59,160 bases of DNA from Nitrospira sp. (GTDB taxonomy: Bacteria; Nitrospirota; Nitrospiria; Nitrospirales; Nitrospiraceae): the NCBI GenBank assembly GCA_030444405.1, contig JARFPM010000007.1:1-59160 (forward strand), written 5' to 3'. The notes under the pieces are model-generated. The model had not been told where the DNA came from, ran no database searches, and saw only the letters and a program-made list of their open reading frames with translations. The translations under genes were made by a program, and so were the position numbers. Shown one piece after another: positions 57,894 to 59,160 of the stretch; position 1 is the first letter of the stretch; every line of letters begins with the position of its first letter.

Positions 57894-59160
57894 AACTATC
57901 TACAGTCCACTCCAGGAGGGTTGCGATGCGTGGTCAGGATACCCAACAAGCTGGCCTGTTCAGCTACCTGTCGCCCGAGGAGCGCGTCCCGGCGACGCAT
58001 CCCCTGCGACCGATCCGACAATATGTGGACACGGCCCTGACCGCCGTGTCGCCCCAGCTGGAAGCGCTCTATGCCCGGACTGGTCGGCCCTCGATTGCTC
58101 CGGAAAAGCTGCTGCGCGCCCTGTTGTTGCAGCTGCTCTACAGTCTGCGCAGTGAACGGCTGTTGATGGAGGCGTTGCAGTACAACCTCCTGTTCCGCTG
58201 GTTTGTCGGTCTCGATCTGGATGCGCCGGTGTGGGACGTCACCGTCTTCACCAAGAACCGGGACCGCTTGTTGGCGGGGCAGATCGCTACGGCGTTCTTC
58301 GAGCAGGTCTTGGCCCAAGCCAAGGCCCAGCACATCTTGTCCGACGAGCACTTCACCGTGGATGGGACGTTGATCGAAGCCTGGGCGGGCCAGAAGAGTT
58401 TCAAGCCGAAGGCCGGAGCCACGCCGGTCCCACCGCCGGATGATCCGGGCAATCCCAGCGTGGACTTTCGGGGCGAGCGGCGGACGAACGCCACGCACGC
58501 CTCGACGACGGATCCAGAGGCTCGGCTGTACAAGAAGGCCGCGGGCCAGGAGGCGAAGCTGTGCTTTCTGGGCCATGTGTTGATGGAGAACCGTCATGGC
58601 TTGGTGGTCAACGCCACCGTGACCCCGGCGACCGGCACGGCAGAACGGGAGGCGGCGATCGCCTTGCTGAACCGCCGGCCCACCACACGACGGATCACGC
58701 TGGGTGGCGATAAGAACTATGACACCCAGCGGTTCGTCCAGGAGCTCCGAGCGGTGCAGGTCACGCCCCATGTGACCCAGCATACGACAAACCGTGCCAG
58801 TGCGATTGATGGCCGAACCACACGGCATCCTGGTTACGCGATGAGTCAACGGAAGCGCAAACGGGTCGAAGAGATTTTCGGCTGGCTGAAGACAGTCGGG
58901 ATGTTGCGCAAAGTGAAACTCCGTGGCGTGCCGAGAGTCGACTGGCTGTTCACCTTCGCGGCGGCCGCCTACCACCTGGTGCGGATGCGCAATCTCGTGG
59001 AGGCCGCACCATGAGCCGACAGGGTCGCCACGCGCCCCATAGCCCTCAACGGGCTTCCACAGTGGGAAGGCGCCCCGGACGGATGGACTTCGAAGCGACT
59101 CCTGACCGAACGTGGGAGGCCTCTGTCGCCTTCACGTCGCGTTTTTCCGCAGCCTGCTAG
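57839..59160 (+). mobile_element. IS5-family insertion sequence, reaching the window edge
   Basis: Imperfectly bounded by inverted repeats: TAGCAGGCTGCGGAAAAAC (57839-57857) and its reverse complement at 59141-59159, 19 of 19 bases matching. One intact transposase gene lies between. The right end coincides with the window end, so the target duplication cannot be read. It has interrupted the DUF4145-type gene. Confidence 0.88.
57926..59014 (+). CDS. IS5-family transposase (DDE)
   Basis: From ATG 57926 (AGGAGG, 6-nt spacing) the product is 362 residues. It starts MRGQDTQQAGLFSYLSPEERVP and contains HFTVDGTLIEAWAGQKSF (first Asp), LGGDKNYDTQRFVQEL (second Asp) and KRKRVEEIFGWLKTVGMLRKVKLRG (final Glu), a complete DDE set. 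The antisense frame is also open, which is a GC-codon effect. It appears intact and could be active. Confidence 0.93.
   Translation: MRGQDTQQAGLFSYLSPEERVPATHPLRPIRQYVDTALTAVSPQLEALYARTGRPSIAPEKLLRALLLQLLYSLRSERLLMEALQYNLLFRWFVGLDLDAPVWDVTVFTKNRDRLLAGQIATAFFEQVLAQAKAQHILSDEHFTVDGTLIEAWAGQKSFKPKAGATPVPPPDDPGNPSVDFRGERRTNATHASTTDPEARLYKKAAGQEAKLCFLGHVLMENRHGLVVNATVTPATGTAEREAAIALLNRRPTTRRITLGGDKNYDTQRFVQELRAVQVTPHVTQHTTNRASAIDGRTTRHPGYAMSQRKRKRVEEIFGWLKTVGMLRKVKLRGVPRVDWLFTFAAAAYHLVRMRNLVEAAP

Noticed and set aside
57896-58975. 359-codon minus-strand open frame opposite the transposase
   Set aside because: Antisense shadow of a complete DDE transposase with a ribosome site on the other strand.

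Overview
The window (about 59 kb) looks like the chromosome of a nitrite-oxidising Nitrospira. The main reason is a single minus-strand block that encodes most of the reductive TCA (rTCA) cycle: ATP-citrate lyase (aclBA), aconitase, monomeric isocitrate dehydrogenase, a fumarate reductase-like flavoprotein and Fe-S pair, and succinyl-CoA ligase. It is followed 5 kb further on by a five-subunit 2-oxoacid:ferredoxin oxidoreductase operon of the Nitrospira/Hydrogenobacter type. The genus is inferred from gene content; no rRNA or tRNA was found.

Layout. 1-11,400: an AIM24-family gene cut by the left edge, a Tat-exported amidohydrolase, a 1,373-residue TPR/low-complexity/membrane protein, a short secretin followed by a PilZ gene, and an outer-membrane barrel gene. 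11,400-23,950: the rTCA operon, read right to left from a promoter near 23,930; every gap between its genes longer than about 30 nt holds a hairpin-forming repeat. 24,000-28,970: mutM, a dual-specificity phosphatase, small Zn-ribbon and acidic proteins, a homing-endonuclease-associated-repeat ORF, the higBA toxin-antitoxin pair and an Rsm22-like methyltransferase; several have promoters that imply leaderless mRNAs. 29,000-33,200: the for/por operon, ending at a strong terminator shared with the gene opposite. 33,600-39,600: folate C1 genes (metV-like, metF, folD, panB), queF, apaH, and an SMP-30-like exported protein overlapping a Zn-finger/His-tail protein.

39,700-48,700: one long minus-strand superoperon, rpsF-ssb-rpsR-yceD-rpmF-plsX-fabH-fabD-fabG-acpP-fabF-rnc-ppi, joining ribosomal proteins, phospholipid and fatty acid initiation, RNase III and an exported cyclophilin. 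48,700-51,600: an IS1380-type transposase remnant and a large MscS-family channel. 51,830-56,115: an SOS-mutagenesis-like imuB-dnaE2 cassette without imuA, with a 15-bp palindrome at its promoter. 56,300-59,160: an eroding accessory patch with vapBC, a frameshifted Fic C-terminal remnant, and a DUF4145-type gene cut by an intact IS5-like element that runs to the right edge.

The most unusual signal is a family of three long imperfect hairpins (589-732, 12,344-12,446, 13,661-13,784). Each lies 0-17 nt after a stop codon. They share a core with a conserved 2-nt AT bulge and show compensatory base changes, while their outer stems have unrelated sequences that are still self-complementary.
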